Assembly: GCF_036417845.1 (NCBI RefSeq)
Contig: NC_089981.1
Location: 885,501 to 949,500 of the forward strand
DNA from: Apteryx mantelli
Taxonomy: Eukaryota > Chordata > Aves > Apterygiformes > Apterygidae
Length of the DNA: 64,000 nt
Direction: 5' to 3'
In this document: positions 23,901 to 35,400 of the stretch, in pieces
Position numbering within the stretch: the stretch's first letter is position 1
Layout of the letters: each line of letters begins with the position of its first letter
Position numbers and translations under genes: made by a program
The notes under the pieces: generated by a model
What the model was told of the DNA's origin: nothing
What the model saw: the letters and a program-made list of their open reading frames with translations, nothing else
Database searches by the model: none

Positions 23901-24546
23901 CAGGTCCATTGCACATGGCAAGTAGCCGGAGCTGGAGGAGCTTTCTGAGGAGGGCCAGATGGAGGAGGACAAGGCAGGAAGGCCCACTTACCTGGTCAGC
24001 ACCGAAGGGGGTGAGGTTGGCCCTGGTGGAGCTGACGCCCAGAGCCAAGAGCAGAAGGCCGGAGTAGACCACGGGGGCACAGTACTGGTACTGGGATTGC
24101 CCTGGGCACGTCCTGGTGTGGTCCGCGGAGCAATTTTGGATGGAGTAGGAGGGCATCTGCCCGCACAGGGAGAGGCGCCCATCGAGCGAGGCCGTGGTGG
24201 GCAGCAGGCAAGCTGCCAGGAGGTACGGCAAGAAGCTCAGGGCCACGGTGCCGTAGCGGCCCAGGTAGACATCCGCCAGCCAGCCGCCGACGGGCGAGAG
24301 CAGGTAGGAGGCCCCCAGGAAGAGCAGGGAGGCGCGGGACGCCTGGGTCCCGCCCCAGTTGAAGGTGCTGCTGTTGAGGTAGAGCACCAGGTTGGCGGTG
24401 ATGCCGAAGAAAGCCGCCCGCTCCAGGCTCTCCACCACCAGCACGGCCGCGCACGCCGCCCACCGCCCCTTGAGCGGCGACCCGTCCCGGGCCCTGCCCG
24501 CCGCCAGCAAGGGTCTCCGCTCCCCGCGGCGCCCTGCCGGGGCCAT
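20975..24546 (-). CDS. SLC15A3: Solute carrier family 15 member 3 (PHT2, lysosomal peptide/histidine transporter), complete
   Basis: SLC15A3 is a proton-coupled carrier of the POT/PTR family in endolysosomal membranes of immune cells. It exports histidine, di-/tripeptides and muramyl dipeptide to the cytosol, feeding NOD and related innate signalling. Exons, 5' to 3': 23992-24546, 23213-23502, 22969-23134, 22269-22364, 21971-22139, 21732-21890, 21374-21532, 20975-21132. The total is 1,752 nt, 583 aa (human 581). The N-terminus carries an acidic dileucine sorting signal, ERRPLL (residues 9-14). The PTR2 signatures are present: [20 protein letters not shown] and [13 protein letters not shown]. 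Further conserved blocks include [32 protein letters not shown] and [17 protein letters not shown]. Twelve membrane spans are expected. The large hydrophilic loop between spans 6 and 7 is [20 protein letters not shown]. The tail holds a short charged KQEED end. It is convergent with TMEM132A. Confidence 0.97.
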
Positions 24547-25760
24547 GTCCTCCCCTCGGCTCGCGGTTGCGGCAGCCCTCCGCGCCCTCCCCGGGCTGCG
24601 CGCCCCTTCACCGCCGCGTCCGGGTGGGACGGCCGCGTCTCCCTCTCATGCCTCTGCCGGCAGCCCCTTCCTCGCCCGGCTTTCCCCTCCGGGCCTCTGC
24701 CCCAGGCTCTCTTCCCTGCGGGGCGGGCTTCCTCCGGCCTCTTCCCTCTCCGAGCCCCCTCCCCTCCACTCCCTGGCTCCCGCTTCCCCATTTCTCTGAT
24801 GAATAGAGACATCATATGACGACCCGTGGCTCAGAAGCGAAACTCCCCGGCCCCATGAGCCGGCGCAGCTTCTCCTTTCGCAGGGTGGCCGCTCTCCCGG
24901 CCTCGGTTTCCCCCTCTCTCCGCCCCGGGCTGGGGCGTTGCTCTCCCCCGTCGCTCCGGGGAGGGCATTCCCGCACCGCTCTGCTGGGGGATTCGGACCC
25001 CCTCAGTCCGGGGCGTCTGTGGCATCGAAACCCCTTGCCGGAGCCGCGCTCTCCCCCGGCCACGGGAGCGTCCGGGCTCCAGGCCGCGGGCTCGTGCCGT
25101 GCTGGGCGGTGTCGTGTGTCCGGCCGAGGCGCCTGGAGCCATCGGTGCTGCGTGAGCCTCGCTCCGAACCGCTATGCTGACCCCCCCCCCCCCCACACAC
25201 ACAAATCCCACAGCTCGCAAGGTCACAAGCGCTTGTTTTGCAGCCCCATTTCCCAGGGAAAGGGGCCTGCGGGATCGCACGCTCCCCGGGCACGCGTGCT
25301 TGCCTCTCCGGCAGCTGCCGCCAGGCTGGGCCGCGCGCGCGAGCTTCAAGATTTTAAGAAGTTTCGCAAAACAAAACGGGTGGCCGAGGAAAGGAGGGCG
25401 CGAGGGGGAGAGATACGGCCTGTTATAGCCCTCCGCACCCCAAAACTCAGGCCCTGGGTCGCCATGGCAACCAGCAGACCCCCCCCCCCGCCCCCCGGGG
25501 GGCTGTGGCCTGCACCAGGCCGCCATCACCATGGCAACCGGCAGTACCCCCCCCCCTCCCCCCAACCAGGGCACCCCGGCCCACACCATGGCCCCAGGGA
25601 GGCCCCCCCGGGAGGCCCCGCCGTGTCCCAGGGCAGAGAGGGGCACCCCGGCCTCCAGAGGGCAGCAGGGCTGCGCCGGCGGGCACCCGCCATGTGGGTG
25701 CTCCCCGGGCCGAGCATGGCGGCCGCCCCGAAGATGGCGGGGGAACGAGGGGGCCGAGCG
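24547..25760 (-). promoter_or_regulatory. SLC15A3: SLC15A3 promoter and CpG-rich 5' region
   Basis: CpG-rich sequence extends upstream of the SLC15A3 ATG, with pyrimidine-rich, TATA-less DNA immediately 5'. The high-GC block continues to about 25.8 kb and includes C runs (25181-25193, 25481-25488, 25550-25562) and a G run at 25760-25775. No second gene start is recognised in it. Confidence 0.4.
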
Positions 25761-25775
25761 GGGGGGGGGGGGGGG

Positions 25776-26447
25776 GGTCGCTCCCTCCCCAGGGGCTCTC
25801 TGCCCTGGCTCCCAGGGTGGCTGCGGCACTGCTGGGGCTGCCCCGAGGTCCTCTGCGCCAGCGCCCGCTGCCTCCACTGCCCTGTGAAGGTCCCGCAGCT
25901 CCGAGCCCCAGGGAGACCCCCCGGGTGGGCCCCAGTCTGGGACATGGTGGGATGCCAGGAGACGCAAACCCTGGCCCCAGCAAGGCCCGCATCCCCCTGG
26001 GGCTGAGTGCCACCAGGTGTGGGGCCACAAGGTCCTCGTGGCTCCCCAAGGCGGTGCTGTGACGCACAGGGATGCAGCAGACGCGTGGTGTGGTCCCTGA
26101 GCGAAGCCCACCTAGATCTACCCCCCCTTCCCTCTTCAGGGGTGCCACTTCCCCCCGACAAATGGCTCAGTTGTTTGCTGCACTTTGCAGGATGAAGCCA
26201 CCCCAGCAACTGCTCTGTTCTGCTCACTTTCTCCTCTGCCTCCACCCCCAAGATGCTGAGCTGGCTTCCTGGAGACCTCAACCACAAGACAGAAAAGGAG
26301 AGAGAGGCAGAGAGAGAGAGAGAGAGAGTGCGGGGCTGCACCAAAACCATGCCTCCAAGCAACTGAGAAAGGCAGTGGGAGGACAGGGCTGCCTGACCCC
26401 GTGGCTCCCAAGCCCATGATGGGACCGCTCGGCAGCCTGTGAGAACG
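25776..26447 (+). promoter_or_regulatory. SLC15A3-CD6 divergent spacer with a (GA)n tract before the CD6 start
   Basis: This is the spacer between the divergent SLC15A3 and CD6 starts. A purine tract, (GAGA)n at about 26300-26328, lies some 120 bases upstream of the CD6 ATG; GA tracts and ETS-like GGAA sites are usual in lymphoid promoters. There is no TATA box at a fixed distance. The transcription start is not determinable here. Confidence 0.35.
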
Positions 26448-29400
26448 ATGGAGGTACTCTACATGCTCTTGGCAGCTCTCTCCTTGGCAGCGCCCAGACA
26501 AGGTATGCCACCTTCATCACTCTCTCCCCCCCTCCTTTCCTTCCCTCACATCTCTTCATGAGGGGACCCCCCAGGCACAAACTCTCATACCGTGAGATTC
26601 AAGCTAAGGTAATGGCTCTTCTGTCTTTGGAGATGGGCACCTTCCACTTCACCCCGCTCTGGGCCAGTCCCTTCCTGGAGGTAGGTGCTTGCAACTGTCT
26701 TGAAGTTGTTTGCGAAGCAGAGTGGATGTTATCAGTGTTGATTCAAATTCGGTGCTGAGCAAGGATGCTATGTAGGCAGCTCTGGAAACCAGCCTCATTT
26801 CCACCCCGAGATGCTAGGCACGGCATGGGGCTGCGGTGACCTCCACCCTTCCTTCACATGCCTTCTTACTGCTTGGTTGGAATGAGCTAAAGGGGTTCCC
26901 TGTTTCGGTGCTATTGAGTTTGGCAACTATAAAAGGACTCTCAGGATAAGTGTCTTTCCCACGGTGGGGGATGGAGGCTTTTCCCACGCTCTCAGTCTCC
27001 CCCAGATGCCTTTCAAGCATACCTCCGAACAGCCATCGTGAGATAAGGGCACAAGGGACAAATCTGAAGGACCCTGAGGTGAACTGTCCCATCTACCAGC
27101 TCTCACACCCTCCCTGCCTTGTGGAGGACAGACCAAGCCCTCTACTCCGTATAGGCAGCCCTTTTGACCATTGCTTGCTGTGAATCTATCTCCCTTCCCT
27201 CCTGAGGAGATGACCAGGCCAAGATGCCCCAAAACACCACCCAAGAAGGCAACTGGTCCCCAAAAGGAAGTTTCCTTCCTGCTCTCCAGGCAGAGCTGAG
27301 ATGGAGAAGGGGTCCCTAGCGGGATGCAGGATGGGGGGTGGTGGGGCTAACTGCAGAGCCACGTCACAGGGGATCAACATGGGAAGACAGGTGACAGCAG
27401 AGCACAGATGGCCAGAGACCTGCTCTAAGAAGAGAGCGTACAGCTGCTGATTTGCTCCCCAAGAAATCTTTCAAAGGAGATTTCCCCCATGAGTGCCCCC
27501 TCCTCCTTGGCTCCTGTGGCAGACCTGGGCAGAGCAACAGAGCCTTCCTGTAGACAGCCACACAAGGCCAAAGCAATAGGAATTTGTCCCTGCATCAATG
27601 GGCTTGGGGAAGCTCTCCCTGCTTTTTCCCCCATACCGAGGTCCTCACAAGCAGCCTTTGGATCAAGGGCACACAATGGACAACCAAGCCCTTCTGCTGA
27701 TGCAAAATTGAGGCAAAGCACTTTGCTAATGTCAGCCTTAGACAATCCAGTATTGTTATTGTTATTGGCCCAGGACGAGCTTAACTTAAGCACCTAACAT
27801 AGGTGTGGCCCTCTCTGAATTTTAGGCACCTAGGCTAAATCCTCTGTAAGTCTGCACTGTGGGGGGAATGAAGGTCCCTAGCAGATGGGTCACATCACCT
27901 GCATTGGGCGCTGATCTGAAATTAGCCTCAAGAAGCGGATTATTGCCATTATTAATAACCAGGCTCACGGGCAGTCCCTGACACATCCCAACCCACTTGT
28001 CCCTCAGCGTGTGAAGGAATCCCCTCCAAGCGCTGCTTTCTGCTGAGTGAATGGACAAGCCAATTTCCCTGGGACCCATGTTCCCACCATGCTGCTCAAT
28101 GCTGGCACAAGGCTTTTGGTGCCTTTTCTCCAGCTCCCGTCATAGCCGATCGTTTTGTCAGTCACTGCATCTGAGCAGAAAGTTTTCATGGGATGGTGCC
28201 ACCTCCTCCTCTCAGTTGTGCAGCGTTCAGGGTGTTTTCACACCCAAAATGGCTGACAGAAACAACGGCTAATTCTGTGGCTGCTGTTGTTACTGATCAA
28301 TTAATGAATTGTCATCTCCTGTGTTTCCACCTAACGGCTCCTCTTTGCTTCTTTGTTGTTGTTCTTCTGGTTTCCTCCTTGGTCCCGCTGGCCTAGATGT
28401 GATTTGGGTTACAATAGTTTTACTTCTGTTGGCACCACTTTAATGGCCAGGGAGGAATAGGGGAAGGGAGGAGGGCTGCCAAAGTGACCTTTGGGAGTTC
28501 TGTGTGCAGTCTCAGTCTGCTTTCCGAGGGGAACAAGCTTCCACGTCCTAGGAAATCCCCAGGACCTCAGCCCTGGCTCTCCTTGCACCCCCACCATTGG
28601 CAGGGTCTGCATGGAGGGAGACCAGCACTCCCTCCCTCCTCCCCATGCTCTGGGGCTGGGGCAAGTCACCCAGCTGGGCTGGACCTGCCCGACAAGGACG
28701 TTCAGGGCTGTAAATCAACTGCCTTTTGCCTTTGCTAAAGCATCCCAATTTAGGAATGGCAGAATGGCCATACGGGGTGAGAGTAAAGGTTCCTCCAGCC
28801 TAATGTCTTCCCTCTGTCTGTGGCCAGTCCCGGAGGCTCTCACAAGCAGCAGGACCCTGTGATGTGGCTCCTTCCCGCTGCGCCTGTCCTGCTTCTGTGA
28901 TCACACTGCTTTGCAAGCCCATCACGCTCCCCAGGTGCCTTTTGGGGACTATTTCTTCGTCTCTGTCTCTTATCTTTTTTTTAATAAGAAGCCGGAGACC
29001 ATTCAGGCAAAAAAGCAGCAGCCAGGGAAAAAGCAGCAGCCAGAGGAATCGTTGCTAGAATCACACCTTGAGGCTTATTTCTGAAATCTTGTCATATGCT
29101 ACCCATACAATAAATTCTCCAGTGAATTGACTGGCAAACTGTGGATCTTGTCTTACCCAAATGACCAGCAAAGGATCATTCCTAAAAGTCTATAAGCAAT
29201 CTTGTTTTTTTATGAGATTTTGTTCCACAGAAAAAGGTACTGACCGTATTTTTTTTTTGTGAAGCCTACTCTCCCAGCACCCTGGGATGTCTGCCCCAGA
29301 CAAAGGCATGCTGATGCAAACCCCACACAAGTAGGTTAAACAAATTGATATATCATGTAGCAATTGAGGGACAGAAGTGAAAGCAGGATTTATAAGCGCT

Positions 29401-32400
29401 GCAGAGTGTAGCACGAGGCTGCTAACCCCACAGCCCATGATCCTTTTGGTTATTTTCTCTGTAGTGCATAGCATCTTCTGTTTCCATACAGTCCATTTAA
29501 CCGGCTCTTATTTAAAGCAAGGAGAAAATAAATTTTGTTATTAAGATGCATGCAATGGCCTCAACAACAGCAAATTTGTTTTCGCAGTAGCAGGGCTCAT
29601 TTTGATAGATCACATCCGGCATACTTAGAAGCATAAGGGGCTAACTCAGCGTCAGACAGTGTCGCGCTGCGTTGTGCCGGTGGGGAGGATTCGGCGTGCT
29701 ACGGCAGATGTGTGTGATTGATTGCTGGGATCTTGCACGTTGACCTCAGGTAGTGGCTAGCAAGGTGTTTGGGAGTGGCAGGGAGTCCTCTTCCCCTTGA
29801 CCTGCGCGTCCAGTGTTGGCACTGTGTTGTACACTGCAGCCGGGAGCCTCTCATGGATCAGTAGCTCAAAGCTATTTGGCACGATCTGAGCACAGAGCAG
29901 AAAGACAAGTGGTGTATGAAATACAGGGCACTCGACACACAACATTTCTCTTCATTCAACTGGTTTGCCATGAAATTTTTTAAGTGACCTCCTCATGCAT
30001 CTTGACGTGCCTCCCTGAGAGGTGGCCAAGCGCTAGCAGTTTCTGCCGTAGGTTGGGGAGCCACTGAGGCAAAGCAGAGGATTCACATGGCCAGACGTGA
30101 AATGACTGGTCCTGCCTGGCTGGTTGGTCTCATCTCCCTTTGCAGCTGCACTGCTGAAAGGAGTGTCAGGACAGGACCTAGCTCACCATGGCACAGGCAC
30201 CTCCAGCGGCTCATGCTGGGCTCCTGGTGGAGCACCTCAGCCATGTGAGGTGAGATGAACCCAGACTGAGGCCTTCAGCAGAGAAGGGAACGGTGCCAGG
30301 TCTGTCTCTGGTCCCAGGTCCATCTCTGGTCCCAGCTCTACTCCGGCCACTTATTTTGGGTGCACTGGCCTGGCTGAGACTGTAGGAAGAAGAGCTCTCC
30401 GCACTCCGCATTGATGCTGTTTCCAGGGGCTGAGCAAGGAACCCTGCATCGCACCCTTTGCTATCAGGGGAATAAATAATAGCATGATTTCAACTGCAAT
30501 TACAGCAAAGACACCTAGCCTCATCCTTTGGCATACATCCTCTGCCCAGGAGGAGCTGAACAGCAAAGTCAGGCTGTGTATTTTTTCTGGTGATAAACAT
30601 CAGAGCCCAGCGAGGAGCTCAGCAGGGCTGTCAGCTCCCTGCTAAAGCCCTTGCTGAAATGGGCTGTTGATGTCGGTTAAATTAAAGGGAAGGGAGAGAG
30701 AAAGGACAGCAAGACAGGGAGGAAAGAATCAGAGAGACGCGACTGAAATGATACCATGCCCTCGGGGCACAACCCGCCAGCGGGGAGAGATAAAAGTGTT
30801 TCATCTAAAACTAAATTGCCGTGACAGTGACATCTATTCAGCTTGCTGGGGTCTGGGGACAGGCGGGAGAGCCTTGCGCTAAGCCCCGGGTTGAGCAGAG
30901 CAGGGAAGAGCGCTGAGCCTCGTCCTGGCAGCGGGGAGGCCACGTTTCGGGTGCTAGCAGCTCCTCCCCGCAAAGGAGCCCTCGGCATGAAAGCCAGGCG
31001 GGTTTGGGAGATGGGAATGCCAAGTGCTTTACGCTTGTGGCAGTGGAGAGGTTATCGCTCAGCCCAGGAGCGCAGTGTGTGCTGGAAGGCAGGCTGGCAA
31101 GCAGAGACGGTCCAGGCTCATGATGCTGCTTCGCAGCTGAATTTTCCTATCGGTGAGCAGTTTCTCAGTGTTTCTACATTTAGATCGAGTTTCTGCTTCC
31201 CTCTGTCCTACAAACGGGTCTTTCAAAACGTGTCTTTCTGCTCCAGACTTGGCCCTCCAGGCACGTCTCCCCCATCCTGCCTTCAGAGACCTTTTCAGCC
31301 CCTGGGCCGGGAAGGCCAACGCATGAAGCCAGGGATTCAGTTTCAGGGGTGCAGAACACTTGTACCCAAGCGCAGCGCAGCCTGGGAGACCAGCTCAGGA
31401 GCTTGTCACAGTGCTTCCAGTTGTGCTCGCTGCGGGGCCACCATCTTGTGGTAGCCCAGGGCTTACCATTTTGTCTGTCATCTCCCTGGCTCCGCGTCGC
31501 CTTCCGGCAGGGCTCGTGAGCCGCAACACGCACGGCTGCACCGTGCTGCTGCCAGCGCTGGGTCCGCCTGTCCCCGCACGGGAGCTGGGCACGTCCGTGG
31601 TACTCGGAGGGTGTGCGGAGGATGAAGCTGGTGGCCACAGGGGCATATTCATACTCCATCAGGCACGCAGGGCCCTGGGGACCAGGTTCAGGGTTGTGTC
31701 TTTTTCCGTGCTTTTCCTCAGAGCCAGGTCTCTGCCCTGGACTCAGCAGGAGTCAAAGGAAAAGCCACTAATGGAGGATTTCTCTGAGCAGCATGAGTTC
31801 CTGGGATGAGTTTCTGCAGCGAAAGGAAATTGCATGAGCGTGAGCAACAGGTTAACCCCACTGTCGGTGGTGGATTTTCCCCTCTCCTAGGTCCCCGGAG
31901 CTGCTGTCCTACCCTACAGTTCTCCTTTCTCAGGCCAGCATTTACCAGAGCCAACCCCACAAGCTAGCTGCCTCTCCTGACAGACTTTCCTTCCTTCAGC
32001 AGCCTCTTTCCAGGTCCTTGCCTTGTCCGGGCAAAGCGGTAGGGCTCCCTTTCGCAGGCACTTTGGGCTGCACAGGGCCGTTGGCGCAGGAGCCGAGCAG
32101 AGGCAGCGGAGCAGCACGAGAGACCCACCAGCCCAGCCGACCTCCACCTTCACGGTGCCTTGGCCTCCCAGGGTCAGCAGCGACTCCAGGCAGGCACCTG
32201 AGACGACGGGTCCTAAGTCACACCTCGGATGAGCTATTTCCACGAGCAGGAAGGGAAAGTGGCCTGGCTCGGGTGCGGGCCTGCAGTGGTCAGGGTTTTG
32301 CCATGCATCTCGTGGTAGCTGGTGGGGCATCTTCCTTCACCGGGAAACACCAGCCCCTTGAGCCGTGTTACTTCATGAGCTCCTCGCTGAAAAAGACAGC

Positions 32401-35400
32401 CAAATTTCTGAGCTCTCAGGAAAGTTTGAGAAGGGCCCTGAATTCATCTTTCTGAGCTGTAGACCAGAAATCAAATCAAAAGAACTATCTATCTCCTAAA
32501 ACCCGCCTCTTCTAACCTGGTTTCACTATTTGGGGTGAGGCCTGACTCACTGTTTTTAATGTTTGGTTGGGCCAGGTTGTTGCTACTGTTGGTTTAAAAT
32601 CTGTTTTTGAGTAAGTCAGGTTTGTTTGCAAGGGTGTGTGTGTGTGTGGGGGGGGGGAGTTTCCAACCATGCTGCAGCAAAGCTCCCGAATGATGTGCCA
32701 GAGCAGACGGGAAGCGAGATCCTGGCTCCGCTCCTGCCCGCGCTGCAGCCCCTGTGCATGAGCGACCGTAGCGAGGTGCTGACACGGCTCGGATATTTGC
32801 ATGCCGGCATGCTAACGGATCTGTGTCCCTCTGTCTTGCCGTCTGCAAGCAAGAGAGCAAACCCAGCAGCCCGCACGGGAGCTCTGAGACAGCCGCCTGC
32901 TTTGCCTCCTGCAGTTGCAACAGCCATGCCGTCTGCTGCTTGCAGCATCTCCGAGCCTTACTGTGAGAACCAGAGCAGAGCCAAAAAGGTGGTTTTGCTT
33001 TTCTCCCTCCAAAAAACTTCGGTGCTTTGCCCTGCCAAAACTATTCAGCAGTCCAAATGCTTCCCTTTGGCTGTGTTTTCCAAGTTTTACAAATTCAGAG
33101 GGCTGGAAGAAAAACTGCAGAAAAAAGGGAACAGAGAGGGGCCACGAGATCACTCAGACTCCCAGGGAAAAGGAAGTGGTGGTGGAAATCTTCAAGACAG
33201 CCCTGCTGTTGCACGGTGGAAGGTTTTTATCATAACCAAAGCCGGGTAGCAGTACTCTTTGGGGTAACACGGTGCAGCAGGGCTGAAGACAGAGCAAATA
33301 AATAACTGCTGAGAGGGATTTTTTTCAGCTGCGCGCTTTGGTTCCTGTCCATGCAATGCCACCTGCGGAGGCCTGGCTGCATGCATGGAGGAGGGCTTTG
33401 CTGCTGGGCTCCTCTCTGCTCCCAAATCTTTCCCTGTTCCCAGCCGGGTCCCAGGGCTGGCAGCCAGGCCTGGCAGACGCAGAAGCCAGGGTTCAGCAGG
33501 GATCCTTTCCCGTCGCCACAGGGCTAAGGCTGTGCGACAATGAGTGAGAGGGAAAGAAAACTGCAGGCTCCTCCAGCAAATGGCTTAATTCATCCTCCCA
33601 AGCTAGTTTCTCAACAGGGGTGAACCAGCATAACTAGTATAGCTGGCCATGGTATCCCAAGCCAAGGGTCGAGCTCTTCTCTTGGCAAGGACTTCGCACA
33701 GATGAGAGCTCTGGGTAAGCAAAGGGAGACAGCCTGTGCCAGCAAACAAGTTCTCAGACTGGCTCTTGGCCTTGCGATGGGGGTGAGCTTGGCCCACATG
33801 TAGGGCCAAATTCCCACGTGGGACAAGCAGGTGCAATTTTGTGGGGCCGGCAATAACACCAGCTCTCATGTTGGCTCCAGATATCCACTGACCTAGCTAC
33901 TGCTTTTGCCTTCATCGCTCCCGTTGCCAGCTCTCAGCTTCTCTCTAGGCATGCATACAGTCCATCAGTGCAGCCATCACAGCACCATACCTTCCACCTC
34001 AGCTGCAGGTTGGAGGGGGATTCCCTCTGATCCGACTCCTCTTGGGCATTAACACAGTGCCTCTGAAAGTTTTGGGGTTTGCCCCGTGCCTCAGTGCACA
34101 TCCTGGTGAGGGGAACGAGCAAGAGGATGGGGACAGAGGCTCCTGCCAGGCTCTCGACCCTGGAAAATCTCACTTCATGCCGTGACTGCTCCTTCCTTGT
34201 TCCAGCCCAAGCGAAGCCAACAGGGCCTCCCACCAGCCTGGAGAGCAGCATCACTGGAAATGCCTCTGCGGAGCCAGGTGAGAGCAGGAGGGGCAAGGAA
34301 AATCCCTGCTCAGTGCCTGCCTCCCTGGGGGGGGGGGGGGGCAGGTCAATGCCCGCGAGACAGAGCAGTATGCGTTTCTGGGGCTCATCTCCTCGGATGC
34401 CAGCCTGGGGGATGTCCAAGCACGTGTAACCATGTTTTGGTGCAGAAGGAAGGAAGCATATAGGTGGGAGGGCTTGCAGGTCCCCAGCTCCTGCAGATGG
34501 GTAGGTTGGGGGGCATCACTACATAGCAGAGGGGAGAGCGTTCCTGCATCCTCACGCTTGGCCGTGGTCCACGCAGGTGTCCTTGGCATGGCCTCACTCC
34601 ACCTGGCAAACGAAAGCAGCCCCTGTGGGGGAACGGTGCAGGCGCTGCACCGCGGGCAGCGGATACCAGTGTGCCAGGAGTCCTGGAGCATCGCCGCGTC
34701 CCACGCTCTCTGCAAGCATCTGCACTGCGGAGATGCAGAGGAATCCAGTGCGGCAGGTGCTCCCGCTGCGGCACCAGCTCCCTTCAGCAACGAAGCCATC
34801 CCTTCCGCACGCAACGTCTGCGCGGCCGTGACGGCCGACTGCAGCGGCTGGGAGAGGGGGCCCTGCCTGCTGAAGCTGGCCACCATGCCCCACTGCTGCA
34901 GAGCAGGGCTGGCTCGGGTCACCTGCACAGGTAAGAGCAGTGCCCCTCAGGTGGGACTCTGCCCCATCCATCGCCCAAGCTCTCCTGCAAGTCGGTCCCG
35001 GGACTAGTGCAAGCTGGATGTCTCCGCTAGGTCCCAGAAGGTTGCGGCTGGCCGGCGGGAGGAGCCGCTGCGAGGGCCGGGTGGAGATGGAGCAGGCGGG
35101 TGAGTGGGGCACAGTGTGCGACGACGCCTGGGACCTCGCCGACGCCGACGTGGTGTGCCGGCAACTGCAGTGCGGCTGGGCCCTGCACGCGCGGGACAAC
35201 GCCTCCTTCGGCCGGGGCAGCGGGCTCATCCTCCTGGATGACGTGAGCTGCGAAGGGCACGAAGAGCATCTGTGGGACTGCCCTGCCACCCAGAAGCACG
35301 ACTGCAGCCACAAGGAGGATGCTGGCGTGGTGTGCTCAGGTCAGTCCCTGGTGCCCGGGCACCCTTCTCCCTAATCGCCATGTCCCGCAGGGACAACGCC

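Noticed and set aside
27745-27860. Possible old repeat with AGCACCTAAC and TTTTAGGCACCTAGGC
   Set aside because: It resembles GGCACCTAAAT-type motifs of old sauropsid repeats, but too little is preserved to place ends or a family.
33338-33547. Alternative CD6 first exon with a leucine-rich start ([20 protein letters not shown])
   Set aside because: No good donor in the right phase follows it. The 26448 exon has a better signal peptide and a phase-1 donor.
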